From Calendula officinalis (taxonomy: Eukaryota; Streptophyta; Magnoliopsida; Asterales; Asteraceae): 64,000 nucleotides of DNA. The stretch covers positions 58,768,861 through 58,832,860 of the forward strand of contig OY970828.1 in NCBI GenBank assembly GCA_963853835.1, read 5' to 3'. This document shows positions 46,401 to 56,655 of this stretch, piece by piece; position 1 is the first letter of the stretch; the number at the start of each line of letters is the position of its first letter. The position numbers were made by a program, and so were the translations under genes. The notes beneath the pieces are model-generated. The model worked only from the letters and a program-made list of their open reading frames with translations, had not been told where the DNA came from and did not search any database.

Positions 46401-47444
46401 TGAAGCAATTCAAGAGATTGAAGAATTCCTGGTAGAAGATCAACAAGCAGAGTTCAATAAACAAAGAAAGATAGAGGAAGAACATCTGAACTGTCTTGAA
46501 GATCTTGTGGTTGAATGTAAAAGAGAAAAAGCTGATCTACCAGATGAAATATTTGAACCGAAGAACAAAATGATTGATTACTTGAAATTAAAAGGTCATA
46601 GTGCTAAGTCCTTTGGCAGAATGAAAATGATAACAATTGTTGATAAATATTGTACTGCTAAAAAGAGGGAACTAGCAGAAGCTGAAGAAGAAGAAGTGAA
46701 AGAAAAAGTATTAGTTGAAATTGATCCTCAACTAGTTATAAACAGAACACCAATGTCTGGTGAATCATCAAAACCTTCAGTTAATAAAAAGAAAAGAAAA
46801 GGTCTTCAAACAGAACAAAAGGCTAGGAAGAAAGCAAAACAAACAGAACAAGATATACAAATATTTGATCTTCCTATTGGAGAGTTGTTAATGATGTCAT
46901 AGAAGTTATAAGAGAAGACAAAACAACTCAAAGATTTAATGCTTGGAAACCAATGGTTATGTCCTGTATCATAAGTGACATTATCAAAGTTTTAATTATT
47001 GGTAAACCAAGGATGGCAAAGAAGTCTTGAAGAAACTCAGGAGCTGGATACTTAACTCAGATGATTGATGCTGCTTTCTATCAAGACAATTACCCTGAGA
47101 ACTTCACTAGCACAGAAAATGTATATGCTTGGAATGTGCTACCAACAGTAAATATGTACTTCTTTGAAAGAACAAGTAAAATGTGTGAACTGTACTTATA
47201 TGAAAAAGAATATCCACACTCAGAAGAAACAATGTATCAGATCACCACATGTTCATTTATGAGACCACATGACCTTGCAATGTTTCAAGAAAAGTATAAT
47301 TACTTTGTGAGAAGAAATAGTAAATATACCATTGCACAGAGGAAACAACAAAACAAACAGACATTAGAAGGTGATCAAAGAAGAGCCAAGTTGTTAGAAG
47401 AACAGAAGAAGAAAGAAGAAGAAGAAGAAAAGAAACTTGGTTAA
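43416..47444 (+). pseudogene. Third (post-pol) copia ORF, full-length but broken
   Basis: Starts MATLKSLEV. The N-terminal block (FALTVNPKAYEQHLVHFWE, SPQWKFLIHTI) is one I recall from a post-pol ORF common in composite copia elements. A proline and threonine-rich linker, charged coiled-coil segments, a Val-Thr-Thr-Asp repeat spacer, a GHSAKSFGRMKMITIVDKYC block, a basic nuclear-localisation-like stretch and a conserved C-terminal block follow. Damage in order: TAA at 43464-43466 (codon 17), TAA at 43947-43949, a 525-bp hAT MITE insertion at 44320-44844, a one-base loss near 45350, TAG at 45904-45906, a frameshift or small deletion near 46880, and a stop near 47028. Between 45240 and 45400 a roughly 110-bp segment appears duplicated (KQLDLTDR and its counterpart). 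Biochemical role unknown. Confidence 0.7.
44320..44844. mobile_element. hAT MITE of the TATCCGG family
   Basis: 525 bp with ends TAGGGGTGTTCAAAA and TTTTGAACACCCCTA, flanked by a perfect 8-bp duplication GTCCCAGG (44312-44319, 44845-44852). The interior is almost entirely (C)CGGGTATCCGAAA words in both orientations with an AT-rich middle. It interrupts the third ORF of the copia element. Confidence 0.92.
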
Positions 47445-47476
47445 TTAAAAGTGAATTAACAAGTTTAGGGGGAGAT

Positions 47477-47941
47477 TGTTGGGATATAAGTGTTCTAATA
47501 CTGATGCTGCAGTTAGTACTGATCAAGACTTAAAGAAGATAGTACTGATGGGGCAGAAAAGCAAATACTACTGACGAAGTGATTTACTACTGATGGGTGC
47601 GAATACTACTGATGGTTCATATATGGTGCAGATCGTATCCGAGATCTTCGTATAAATAGTTTAGAATTTATATCTTATTGTAATTCAATTGTAATCGTTT
47701 CCTAGAATAACTAGGTTAAAGTGTTAGGCTTCAAGGACTATTATAAATAGTTCCTTACGAATTGTAAACGTACGTGTGTATTGATTATCATTAATATACA
47801 TTGAAGCTTTTTGTGATAAACTGTGTTCTTAATATTTCGTATTCGATTACAGTTTACATTGTTCTTAATCAAATAACAAGAGTGTTAATCCGCTGTAACT
47901 TCTCTTTGTTAGTGGATCTGTGATTCAATAACTTGTTTTGA
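47477..47941 (+). repeat. Copia 3' LTR, truncated
   Basis: Starts TGTTGGG after the polypurine tract and follows the 5' LTR to ACTTGTTTTGA, then switches to unrelated sequence 17-18 bases before the expected end. TATA box at 47742-47750. Confidence 0.92.
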
Positions 47942-48598
47942 TGTGCGGTTTTATACTCTAGCTGTTGTTCATATCACGAATGATTTTCAAATTTATAAGT
48001 TGCACATAAATTAATCCTTAAATTTGCTTTAGGTGGCCCTCTTTTAAGATTCTGTCGAGGGCCTAAAGATTGATTGGATAGACCCTGGTTGCAGATCAAA
48101 ACATGTTTTGTATAATAACCCACAATTTCTATAAAAATTAGTAATTTTTTCAATAACCAAATTCGATCACTTTAACAAAAACGTGTCAAAAGTCCATTTT
48201 GACCCATTCAACTCTTTTCTTTTTAACATTTTTTTAAATGGCCAATTATTTAGGTTCCCATTTTTAAAAAATTAGACTACGTAGAAAAGGGTCGGATTAA
48301 TTGTAACGTGTAAGTGCACTTTAATCAAGGTAACGTGGATGAAATACTGAAAAGGTTCGGATTAAAGGGTCCAAAAGAAGAAAAAAACGGGCATATAACT
48401 TGAGAATTAGGGCAACATTTTTAATTTAGCATAAGAATTTTACTTATTTGGACCATGGGTTAAGGTTACCAGTATCCAGTTGATCAATCCAGTTGATCAA
48501 AGTACTAGATTGCCCTGAAATCAATTTGTATGAGTAAAATAAAGATGAACCCGTTGCCCGATCAACATCGTGCAAGTCTTACTCACTACAACAATGTT
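47942..48598. other. Intergenic DNA
   Basis: No coding region or element end recognised. A short tandem duplication (ATCCAGTTGATCA, twice) lies at about 48474-48500. Confidence 0.4.
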
Positions 48599-49555
48599 CA
48601 CTAGTACAAACTAGATTTGTTGATGCGGTTGGTTATTTTTATTTGATGCGGTTGTAACAAATAACCGCATCATAGAAGATAATTCGCATAAAAAAAAATA
48701 AAACCGCACTATTTAATCTATTTGTTAATGCGGTTAAGGAAAAGGCACTAATAAATCACATTTTGTCATGTCATCAATCTGCACCACTATCATGTGATCT
48801 TAGTCATTCATTGTTCATTATCACTTATCAATGGTCAAAATTGATTCAGCTTACACCACGTGTCCCCATGAATATATATTCAAATACTCCCACCATCCTT
48901 AATCATCTTACTCATATTTTATTTCTTTCATCATTTACAAGTTTCATATGAGTAATTCTCTCAAATTTTTTTCAATATATATTCAAATATCCCAAACATC
49001 ATTAATCATCTTACTCATATTCCATTTTTTTCATTATTCAAAAGTTTCAGGTTAGTAATTTTCTCAATTTTTCTTCAATAATTGTTCTATCATCTCTAAT
49101 TTTTATTTGTTTCCATTAATTTAACTTGGTTCAAACAATTTTGTTGTGCATATTTGAATTAAGCAAAATATGTCAAAGACGTGTAAAATTAGGAAAATGA
49201 TTAGGAAAGTTAAAAAGTAGCCTGGACGTTCAAAATGACTAGGAATTAAGTTGAACAATTATTGCATAAATATTTAATATTTAATCATTAATAAATATTT
49301 AATAATTACTAATTAAGTCAAAATATTGCGTCGTACAAAATTTCACAAACATTTAACATTTAATAATTAATTAATAAAAAATATAAATACCTTTTAAGGT
49401 GCGGTTCTGATTTTTTGGTGCGATCATTTGATGGAGCGGTTTTATATTTTTTGGTGCGATCATTTAATGGTGCGGTTGTAATGATTTAATGGTGCGATAT
49501 TTCTTGGTGCGGTTAACCATTTTAACCGCATCAACAAAGCTTTTCTGTACTAAAG
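48599..49555. mobile_element. CACTA-type MITE
   Basis: 957 bp. Left end CACTAGTACAAA, right end the complement of CTTTAGTACAG. The inverted ends extend to a shared TTTGTTGATGCGGTT. It is flanked by the 3-bp duplication GTT (48596-48598, 49556-49558). Multiple subterminal TG(A/G)TGCGGTT and GGTGCGATC words are clustered within 250 bases of each end, the arrangement that CACTA transposases are known to bind. No transposase is encoded. Confidence 0.8.
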
Positions 49556-50739
49556 GTTAGATGTTACATTACATGTCTTCTGTTCTCTCATGACAAATGC
49601 TTTTTCTTATATGATAAAGTTAGATTGTTTCTTTCTTCGTTCTTTTCATATGAAAAGTATTTCAATAATTCTGTGCCGAATTTGCTTTTATCTTTAGTTA
49701 TATTTTCATATGATTAAAACGTGAGCTATATGTACAGATTAACAATGTGTGTTGGTTCAATTTAAAGTTCAATGAAAATACACTAATTGTTTTCTAGAAA
49801 AAAATAGCACCTTTTATCTTTTTTCTCTGTTAGAGGAAAACATGATGTGCCGCTAACAAATACATTTGTATGTGGAGTTGAATTAAGTGTGTCATCAGCA
49901 TTTCATTTTCCTATACAACTCTGTGCCTGCGTTCTTGAGTTTTTAATTAGATAAAGGGCATTTTTGTCTTTTAATAAAGTTTATAAATAAGGGTATTTTT
50001 GTCTTTTAATAAAGTTAAAAACTTGTTGTGTTTTGCCTCCTTCCATTTCATCTAAAAAATGGGAGGTGAAATTTTCTAACGGAAAACATCCCAAATTTCA
50101 CCTCAAAACTTCTTTACTATCGTTACTTAACAAAAAACTTCAATTCATAACTCTTTAAAGACCTTTGTTAAAGACCTTCATCAGTTTGTTTTTTCTTTCA
50201 ATCTTATCGGTTAACTGACAAAGGGGAGACGAGAGAGAAGCATGCAATGCCAACTTGTAATTATGCAACATATTTTGTATTTTGTCAAAGTAATAAAAGA
50301 AGTGAAAATGTATTATTGGTAGATATATGTCAGTTGATATGTCAATTTAAAAGTAGTGACGTGAGACTAATATGACTAACTAAGAACATAGCTTAAGAAC
50401 ATAGCGTATGTTAAAGCTGTTGTATGTCGTCTAACTTTGTAAGTGTCAATGAATTGGTACCACTTTGTCTGTTACATTTAAAACATTTGATAGTGTGTTA
50501 CAAAAATTAAAAAGTTTACAAGATATGAAATATATAAACATAAATCTAATTAATGAAAGAAAAAGTTAAAGGGTAATATGTTTATAAAATTTGATAGATA
50601 TAACAAAAGCTTATATAAATTTACGATGCAACGTAAGATTATATAACTTCACAAAAAATAACACCTCATAATTTTAGACACTTTACTTTTTTCTGCCAAC
50701 CCATTAACCCACCCTGTTTTCTCTACCCTCGTCAACTTT
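49556..50739. other. Intergenic DNA
   Basis: Contains one partial tandem duplication (GGGTATTTTTGTCTTTTAAT type, 49957-50029). No gene was recognised. It may belong to the CACTA element or its host sequence. Confidence 0.4.
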
Positions 50740-50774
50740 CACTACAAGAAAATTTTCATTTTACTTGTTGATGG
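50740..50774 (+). mobile_element. Terminus of a CACTA element cut by the Athila insertion
   Basis: CACTACAAGAAAATTTTC is the classic CACTA (En/Spm) terminal sequence. After 35 bases it is interrupted by the start of the Athila LTR, so the remainder of the transposon should lie beyond the Athila element, outside the window. Confidence 0.55.
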
Positions 50775-51686
50775 TGTAAATCCAGTTATAAAATGAAGTT
50801 CCTAAATACTACTACTCTAAACTATCACATTCATAGGCAAGTATACCTAATCGTGGGTAATATAGATTAGGTAAGTATTTCGGGTTATCGAATCCACTGG
50901 GAACAGTTTATGTAATCCAGTTAAAGCAAGCTAAAGAATTAATCAAAGAAAGAGTGTTGATTTGGACGTTATTTGGACGTTGATTTGATCATGTTTTGAT
51001 TGTTATCTAATGTAAGTAATAAATTTTTCAATAACAAAAAACGTTATTTGGACGTTGATTTGATAATTAAGAGATATTCACTATGAATGGATTCATCTAG
51101 TTCTAAGTATGGTTATTAAGTACCGGTTAGTCTAATGTTCTAGAAGTCACGGTATTAGATTTCTCTCAATTCCATTTAATAAACTAATTACAACTAATAG
51201 GAATTTCTTCTCTCAAAAGTTATAATTAATCACACTTCTATTTGTTGAAATTACTGACTTGAATTACCTAAGACTTTTAACCTAGAATTTTCATTACTAG
51301 GGTCGAACTTCTTGTTTCATCTAACTTACTGGAATCTTGTCTCTAATCCCTATTTCTAATCAAAAGTTCGCGTCGCGAACTTCACTAAATGCAGGACTCC
51401 CGATCGTGAGCTCGAGTTAGCGAACGTGAAAACCAAACAGCGAGTTTGGTGATTGGTCGTGAACTAGTTCACGATTAGTTCACGTTCGTGAACTTCTTCC
51501 GGCGCGTTTTCTTGTATTTTCGGCTATCTTTTGACCAGTTTTCGACCTCATGTCCGCTATACCACCTGAAATGTAAATTAAACACAAGATTGAGTAATAT
51601 CACATGTATTTGCTTCTAAAAAGTACTCCAAATGGGTGATATTGACGGGTTTGAATGTGTCTAAAAACATCAATATCACTTGTTAC
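50775..51686 (-). repeat. Athila 3' LTR, main part
   Basis: On the plus strand it runs from TGTAAATCC to CAATATCA. It contains a GTTCGCG/CGCGAAC palindrome block at 51366-51495. The last 49 bases are repeated on the other side of the LINE at about 55426-55474, which is the outer LTR end. Confidence 0.65.
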
Positions 51687-51890
51687 ACTAATTTGAATCT
51701 TAATAAAGCAATGAAACAATAACGAGATGAACATAAACTTACTTTTTGAACAAGCAAAGAGACCCGCAATATATATATATAACTGAACAAGCAAAAAATT
51801 ACAAACCAAGCATTCATCCAAACAAACTAAGAAACAACATACACCCACCACATATAACAACTACAGAAAACAAGCCAAAATTCAATCAAA

Positions 51891-54582
51891 TCACAAAACC
51901 TGCATTTTAACGTCCCAAGCCACTGCCACAGTTCTCACATTCTTGGAATTCTTCACTTTCAAGCAGCTAAGTTGAACTTTAATACTGTCATTAATTACTC
52001 GCATTACAGTTACTTCATTTTTGCAAACATTCTTAAACAACCTATCATTTCTTTCTTTCCATATGTGATAAACTATAGTTGCCACACCAATTCGTCTGAG
52101 AACACTTTGAATGTTGTTCCTGCATAAGTCAGGATTAATGTTCGCCAGAATACTATTCCAATCATACGGAAATTGGCCAGCACAAATTTTATTCTTCAAT
52201 TGATCCTACAGCACTTTAGAAAAATCACAACAAAAAAATAAATGATTGTGAGAATCATGACATTTCTTGCATAAGGGACAAGTCATGTTGCTATTTGGAT
52301 CCCATTTCATAATCCTATCTTGAGTCTGAAGTCTGCCTCTAGCAGCCAACCACATAATAAAAGTGTGACGTGGATGCCCTTGAGCGAACCAGATAAATTT
52401 GTGCCAATTTACTCTATTATTATCAGGCACCATATTTTCCCAGACCTTTTTAGTAGAGAACTCCACTAATTTCCCGTCCTTCATCTTCCATTTAACCTCA
52501 TCCTTCTTTTCTATATTAATCAATGGGACAGTTATACTTTGTATGCAAGTATATTGACTATTCCATCCACTAGGCCACTGCCAAATACCATTATAGATCA
52601 TGCTATCAACAGAAGCATCATCAGCAAGTCTGTGATCATAAAGTTGCCTTTTATTGATAATTCTGCACAGAGGGCCTAAACTGCACCAATTATCATACCA
52701 TATGGATGTGTCTTTACCATTTCCAACAACATGAACTATATAATCTCTAAATTTTCCTCTCAAACTGAGCAGAGATTTCCACATCCAGCTATCATTGGTT
52801 TTTGGAATAACATCCCAAAAGTTCCTGCCTTTTAGCTTAACCTTGTTGACCCATTCCACCCACAGAGACTGCTTCCTAGACACAATGCTCCATATATGTT
52901 TGCTTAAAAGTACTTCATTCCAGGATCCAAGATTTTTAATACCAAGACCCCCTTGGTCTTTAGGGTTACAAATATCCTTCCAGGAAACTTTAGCTTTGTT
53001 TTTACTCAAATCACCTTGATTCCATAGGAAATTTTTAAGTAACTTTTCAATGTTTTTAATGACTGTTTTGGGCAGCAGGAATACAGTGGCCCAATTCACA
53101 TGAATAGATGCTAAAACAGAAGTTATGAGTTGCAACTTACCTGCATATGATAAGTATTTATGCTTCCAATTTTCAGTCTTGTTTTTTATTTTGTTTATCA
53201 GCTCTCTACAATCATTCAACCCGAGCTTTTTATCTATGAGAGGGACCCCTAAATAACGCATAGGCAGTTTTCCAATAGCAAAAGGCAGTTCATCACGGAA
53301 TTTTTGTTTATCTTCATCTTTAATATTACCACAAAACATGGTACTTTTACCAATATTAGGAAGTAATCCAGATGAGTTACTAAATTCCAACAGATAAGTT
53401 TTAATGATTCTAATGGAAGCAATATCACCATGACTAAACACCATCAAGTCATCAGCAAAACAAAGATGAGTAAGCTGCACTTCTTTACAACCTTTGTGGT
53501 ATTTAAAATTCTTTTCGTTATTAATTTTCCTCTTCATCATAAGAGTAAATACCTCCATGACTAGAGTAAACAAGTAAGGAGAAATGGGACCACCTTGTCT
53601 TATACCCCTCCCACTTTTAAAGAAACCATGTTTTTCACCATTTATACAAATAGTGAAAGCTGCTGAATTAACACATGTCATTATCCAGTTAACCATCTTG
53701 ATATGAAATCCAAACTGAATTAGAATTTCCCTCAAGAACTCCCAATTTATGGTGTCATAAGCCTTAGCAATGTCAATTTTGAAGGCACATCTTCTAGGAC
53801 CACTCTTTATATTATAACCCTTCATTAATTCCTGAGTAATTAACAAGTTGTCATGGATAACTCTTCCCGGAATAAAAGCACTTTGATTTTCATTGACTAA
53901 TTTGCTTAGGCTATTCTTTATTGTGTTTGTTAAAATTTTACGGATACACTTATACAAGACATTTCAACATCCAATAGGTCTAAAGTCAGACACTTTCACA
54001 GGATTTACCATTTTAGGTACAAGAGTAATCATTGTAGCATTGATTTCCCCAAGAAGCTTTACTGTTATAAAAAAACTCTTTTATAGCTCTGCACACATCA
54101 TGCCCAATAATAGACCAAGCATTTTTTTAAAAAGCAAACGTATACCCATCTGGTCCAGGGGACTTATTTTCACCGATATCAAACATGGCTGCTTTAATCT
54201 CAGCATTAGTTACTTCAGTAATCATAGCATTAGCATCCTTATTACTCAGTTTTTTAGAAAACAGGTTGTGTACATCGATCATTTCTTTAAAATCCCCTTT
54301 CTTACCCAAGAACTCTTGAAAATGCTTAACAAACTGCCCTGGTATCTCATCACCCTCAAAATTATTGCCTAAATCATCACATATTTTCAGCACCCTATTC
54401 TGCTGTTTTCTGCTCTTGATGGAATGATGGAAAAATTTAGAATTTCTTTCACCTTCTTTAATCCATTTTATTTTAGCATTTTGGAATAATAATTGCTCTT
54501 CATCATTGATCACCTCATTATATTCCTCTAAGAGATCAGAAACCTCTTTTTTGTATGCACTGTTGTTGGGACGATTTTCCAT
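51891..54582 (-). pseudogene. LINE reverse transcriptase and zinc-binding tail
   Basis: Begins in the linker after the endonuclease (SPGPDGYTF, about 54140-54165) and continues into L1-type reverse transcriptase with NENQSAFIPGR, GIRQGGPISPYLF and the active site FADDLMVF (about 53440-53465). The zinc-binding region follows (HTFIMWLAARGRL, CPLCKKC). Frameshifts lie between 53957 and 54127. An in-frame TAG at 52206-52208 replaces a likely tryptophan TGG. The frame continues to 51891. Confidence 0.9.
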
Positions 54583-55412
54583 TTTAATTTGAGCTTCTCC
54601 CTAGTTTTGATCACCATATCATGTAAATTTCCTTTTTGCCAACTCAGCTGCTTCATATAAGGTTTAAGGGCTTTTAACCTTTTCACAAGAATGTACATCT
54701 TCTTTCCATTAATCTGTTTAAACCAGTTACTTTGCACACTCTGAAGGAATTCCGGTTTCTTTGCAATATAGTTTGGAAATCTGAAGGATTTAGAGTTTTT
54801 AGGGTAATTTCCATTTATACTAAGAACAACTGGGCTATGGTCTGAAGTGAGAAACGGCATAAACTGGACATGAGCCTGTCCAAATTTATTCATATACTCC
54901 ATATTAGCCATGCTCATATCAAGCTTTTTCATGATACCAGTAATGGGTTTTTTTGGGGATTTTATCCATGTGTAAAATAAGCCAGAACTACAGATATCTT
55001 CAACTTCAATATCATTAACGCAATCTATGAAATTCATGCATATCTCTATTAATGAAGGAGCTGCCCACAGAATGTTCTGCACACTTCATTGTGGTGTTGA
55101 AATCACCCATAATAATCCATGGTTGAGTATTAATGATTCCTTAGTTACTACTAGTTCTTTCCATAACAGTCTTCTGTCAACACCACTGTTTGCAGCATAT
55201 ATAAAACTAGCAAATAAGGTCTGTTTGCTATGAGTAATATCAATAGTACAAAGAATGCTCTGTTTAGTAACCTGGATAAGGGTAACCTGAACGACATTTT
55301 TGTCCCACCCCACCAGAATTCTACAACCATTCTTGTTGTACCAAATATTAGAAAACCAATTCCATCCTCCAAAAGCTCTTTCAGCAATTCTACTCAACTT
55401 TTCTTCCCTCAC
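54528..55412 (-). pseudogene. LINE endonuclease, partial
   Basis: C-terminal part of an apurinic-type endonuclease, including the catalytic SDHSP word (about 54826-54840) and GLFYTWIKSP. A frameshift near 55085 separates two open segments and another near 54590 breaks the join to the reverse transcriptase. The N-terminal catalytic residues are absent. Confidence 0.85.
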
Positions 55413-55425
55413 ATGTGTCTAAAAA

Positions 55426-55474
55426 TGGGTGATATTGACGGGTTTGAATGTGTCTAAAAACGTCAATATCAAAA
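55426..55474 (-). repeat. Outer end of the Athila 3' LTR
   Basis: On the minus strand it begins TGATATTGACG and folds on itself with the downstream CGTCAATATCA. It abuts the purine-rich tract TAAGTGTGGGGATTT (55476-55490 on the minus strand). Confidence 0.6.
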
Positions 55475-56655
55475 TCCCCACACTTAAACTTTGCTTGTCC
55501 TCAAGCAAATCATCAATTAAATAAATTTCACTAGCCACAGTTAAAGTTCATGTTATTTGACATTTCTTTCAATGTATGACTCAAACAAAAATCGGAAAAT
55601 TATCTATTTGGCGAATAAAATTTGTTAAGGCTTTTATATTCGGATTTGTGTACAGTGTTAACCAACTCTATATCAGTTTAATCGACTTTCAGTCAACCTA
55701 TTAAACCTTTGCTAGCCTAAGATCTACTCATTATTACATAACCTAAAAGTTTAACTTCTTATGAAAACTCCCGACCTCAAGGTTTATTGTTGAAAACTTA
55801 GTTTAAATTTTTTACCAATGCAACTATTCATTCATTTCATGCATTTTTCTGCATTTGTTCAGTTTTTGAATTTTTTAGATAATTAAACTTGGGTCATCAA
55901 ACCATTCACCCCGACTTTCTAATAAACCCATATAATATTTTTCTATTATAGACTTTTTTCCGAATTTACTAGGCCGAAGGGGTTCTCACCAAAGCAAAAC
56001 TTCCATTCATCAACTTAATATTAATCATCGGCTTTTCACCGATTCTTAATTTAGTACACAAAGGATTTTTCTAAACTAAAAGTCCAATCTCAGCCTATTT
56101 TTGTCAGGGATTAGCTTTGCCAACTCTAATTTCCTAAAAAGTTAAAGTTTTAACTTGTGCAAGACCTATTGTATTATTTAAGCTATGAAAGATTTAATAA
56201 ATTGCTTAAAAGATTTTTTAAAAGAATAGAAAGCCACAAACTTTGGACATAAAAACTAGAACAAATTTTAACTTTTAAATTGAAATATTTTTCCGGGTTT
56301 GTTTTTCCTCATAACATCGAGAAATGTCTAAAAAAAAAATTTTGGCTAATGTAAATAAAAGTCATTTACGTGTATTTAGATGATTTTTTCGAGATTTCAC
56401 AAATTTTAAATGGTGGATTTTTATACACCCCCTTCCCACACTTAAGTTTTTGCATTGTCCTCAATGCAATAAACTTGACAAATTTTAGGAAATCGAGGTC
56501 ATAAAAAAGTATACGACCTGAGGTTGTGTTGTTTTCATTCTCGGTGGATTTTTGAATTCCGGAGCAATTTACAAGATCCCGCAACAATCAGCAATCGTAA
56601 TGAGCACCTAAAAACAAAAGAACAAAAACAGAAAACTTTTTTTTTCCTGCTGCCT
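55475..56655 (-). other. Athila 3' untranslated region
   Basis: AT-rich, non-coding. Contains the polypurine tract next to the LTR and another AAGTGTGGGAAGGGGG tract at about 56426-56445. The short ORFs are not credible. Confidence 0.6.

Larger units (their letters stand above)
40760..47941 (+). mobile_element. Ty1/copia element with a third ORF, internally deleted
   Basis: A plus-strand element of about 7.2 kb. It holds a 5' LTR (40760-41238), an initiator-tRNA-Met primer site, a gag start, a large deletion to mid reverse transcriptase, RNase H, a non-coding spacer, a long third ORF, a polypurine tract (47467-47473) and a 3' LTR lacking its last 17-18 bases. The LTRs differ by about 2 percent by eye. 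No target duplication remains. It is a close relative of the derivative at 30989-36270. Confidence 0.9.
51687..55425 (-). mobile_element. 5'-truncated L1-type LINE
   Basis: A minus-strand non-LTR retrotransposon nested in the Athila LTR. Endonuclease, reverse transcriptase and a C-terminal zinc-binding segment are present. ORF1 and the start of the endonuclease are missing, the usual result of incomplete target-primed reverse transcription. No clear poly-A tail is seen at its 3' end. It is flanked by 49-bp near-identical direct repeats. Confidence 0.85.

Noticed and set aside
43416..47444. Third copia ORF as a retroviral envelope gene
   Set aside because: No signal peptide, cleavage site or membrane segment could be seen. 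The charged coiled-coil and basic regions suggest a cytoplasmic or nuclear protein.
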